A stretch of DNA of 7,543 bases from a bacterium. Its GTDB lineage: Bacteria; Krumholzibacteriota; Krumholzibacteriia; LZORAL124-64-63. The stretch covers positions 1-7,543 of the forward strand of contig DAOVZQ010000112.1 of the NCBI GenBank assembly GCA_030635025.1, written 5' to 3'. The translations under genes and the position numbers were made by a program. Shown here in pieces: positions 6,428 through 7,543 of this stretch; position 1 is the stretch's first letter, and each line of letters starts with the position of its first letter. A model generated the notes under the pieces. That model worked only from the letters and a program-made list of their open reading frames with translations. It searched no databases and had not been told where the DNA came from.

Positions 6428-7543
6428 ATGTCCCGCAAGGATGCCCCCGTCGCTGTTCTGTCCCTGCTGATCACCGTCGCCTGCCTCATGATCCCCTTCG
6501 CTTCGGCCATGGGCGAGGTTACCGGCGACTACAAGGCCGTCCTGCTCATGGACGCACGCACGGGCGAAGTGCTGTACGCAGAGAACGAGCACGAGTCCCT
6601 CCCGCCCGCGTCGATGGTCAAGATGATGACCGAGCTGATCGTGCTCGAACTGATCGTCGAGGGCGAGATCAAGTCCGAGGAAGTGGTGACCGTCTCCGCC
6701 AAGGCCAGCAAGATGGGCGGATCGCAGGTGTACCTGAAGCAGGGTGAGACGTTCAGCATCCACGACATGCTGCTGGCGCTGGCCATACACTCGGCCAACG
6801 ACGCCGCCGTATCGCTGGCCGAACACGTCGCGGGCAGCGTCGACGCTTTCGTTGAACTGATGAACCGGCGTGCCAAGGAGTTGGGCATGCTGGACACGGA
6901 ATTCCACTTCGTACACGGTCTGCCGCCGGCCTGGCGCCAGGAATCGGACCGCTCCTCCGCCTACGATATGGCGCTGCTGGGACGCGAAATCAGCAAGCAC
7001 CCCATCGCGCTCGAGTGGGCGGTCAGCAACCTGGTACCGTTCCGCGACGGCAAGTTCATCCTGACCAATCCGAACCCGCTGGTCGGCAACTTCCGCGGTC
7101 TCGAAGGCATCAAGACGGGTTATACGAGCCACGCCGGCTTCTGCCTGACCGCCGCAGCCACCCAGAAGGGCGTACGACTGATTTCGGTCGTCATGGGCGC
7201 CTCGACCAACGAGGCCCGCGGCCGGGAAACCACGCGGTTGCTGGCCCGCGGCTTCGCTGCATACACCAAGCTCACGCTGGTTTCCGCCGCCGGCGAGCCG
7301 AGCGACGAGACCGTGGCCATCAAGGGCGGCAAGCGCAAGCGGGCGCCTCTGGCCTTCGCCACGTCCCTGGTCGTCGGCGTTCAAAAGGATCGTAGCGGCG
7401 AAATCGAGTTCCGTTATGAGTTGCCGGAAAAGATCGAAGCCCCGATCCCCTCGGGCGAAGTCATCGGCCGGGCCGTGGCGATGCTCGACGGATACATGCT
7501 GGGCTCGGTTGATCTGGTAACCGCCGAACTGGTCGAGAAAGGC
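6428..7543 (+). CDS. D-alanyl-D-alanine carboxypeptidase, PBP5 type, family S11 (3' partial)
   Basis: This exported enzyme removes the terminal D-alanine from peptidoglycan pentapeptides in the periplasm and so limits cross-linking. 372 residues are visible and no stop is reached. The signal peptide is 1-27 (LSLLITVACLMIPFASA). All three active-site motifs of penicillin-binding serine peptidases are present: S62-M-V-K65 (nucleophile and general base), S122-A-N124 and K229-T-G231. HGLPP at 163-167 and the AYDMALLGREI helix are typical of the family. From about residue 277 the PBP5 C-terminal beta domain follows (PIPSGEVIGRAVAMLDG, 339-355). Only the amphipathic membrane-anchor helix expected after LVEKG is missing, so perhaps 20-30 residues lie beyond the window. 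It belongs to the dacA/dacC/dacF type, and I cannot tell which. It starts 79 bases after the Rrf2 stop on the same strand. No terminator lies between them, so co-transcription is possible. The catalytic set is intact and activity is expected. Confidence 0.95.
   Translation, partial: MSRKDAPVAVLSLLITVACLMIPFASAMGEVTGDYKAVLLMDARTGEVLYAENEHESLPPASMVKMMTELIVLELIVEGEIKSEEVVTVSAKASKMGGSQVYLKQGETFSIHDMLLALAIHSANDAAVSLAEHVAGSVDAFVELMNRRAKELGMLDTEFHFVHGLPPAWRQESDRSSAYDMALLGREISKHPIALEWAVSNLVPFRDGKFILTNPNPLVGNFRGLEGIKTGYTSHAGFCLTAAATQKGVRLISVVMGASTNEARGRETTRLLARGFAAYTKLTLVSAAGEPSDETVAIKGGKRKRAPLAFATSLVVGVQKDRSGEIEFRYELPEKIEAPIPSGEVIGRAVAMLDGYMLGSVDLVTAELVEKG

Noticed and set aside
6305..7384. Minus-strand open frame of 359 codons opposite the carboxypeptidase
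   Set aside because: The plus strand encodes all three penicillin-binding active-site motifs and a signal peptide. The reverse frame is rich in His, Gln and Arg without domains.

Overview
The window looks like chromosomal DNA from a high-GC, Gram-negative, heterotrophic bacterium. The best guess is a member of the FCB superphylum, such as a Krumholzibacteria-, Eisenbacteria- or Latescibacteria-like lineage. The evidence is a large multidomain exported protein ending in a PNPFNP...GRKVRTL...G.Y-type C-terminal domain (FlgD-Ig / type IX sorting-like), a TPR lipoprotein, and a secreted FN3-like protein. The phylum is inferred from protein style only; no marker gene is present.

Layout. Positions 2-3331 (+) hold the 3' part of a very large secreted protein whose start lies before the window. 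Its first residues resemble the glutamate-ligand helix of a zincin metallopeptidase. These are followed by an FN3-like domain, two tandem copies of a unit of about 370 residues (a CARDB-like domain plus beta-rich domains), and the C-terminal sorting-like domain. A strong intrinsic terminator follows at 3375-3409. Positions 3435-4145 (-) encode a small secreted protein with an FN3-like half and an OB-fold-like half. Upstream of it is an AT-rich promoter region with an inverted repeat around the proposed -10 box. Positions 4239-5789 (-) encode a TPR lipoprotein on the same strand. A divergent intergenic region of 145 bases, carrying a 13-base palindrome, separates it from an Rrf2-family regulator (5935-6348, +). 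That regulator has a Cys/His cluster like that of IscR. Positions 6428-7543 (+) encode a D-alanyl-D-alanine carboxypeptidase (PBP5 type, family S11), cut by the window end close to its natural C terminus.

How the parts fit. Four of the five genes encode exported or envelope proteins and the fifth is a transcription factor. The Rrf2 gene and the carboxypeptidase gene run the same way, 79 bases apart, and may be co-transcribed. The lipoprotein and the small secreted protein are also co-oriented, but the second appears to have its own promoter. There is no sign of a mobile element, CRISPR array, RNA gene or defence system. No intergenic stretch exceeds 150 bases. I see no clearly new system. The most interesting items are the duplicated architecture of the giant secreted protein with its exactly spaced cysteine pairs, and the Rrf2 sensor variant.
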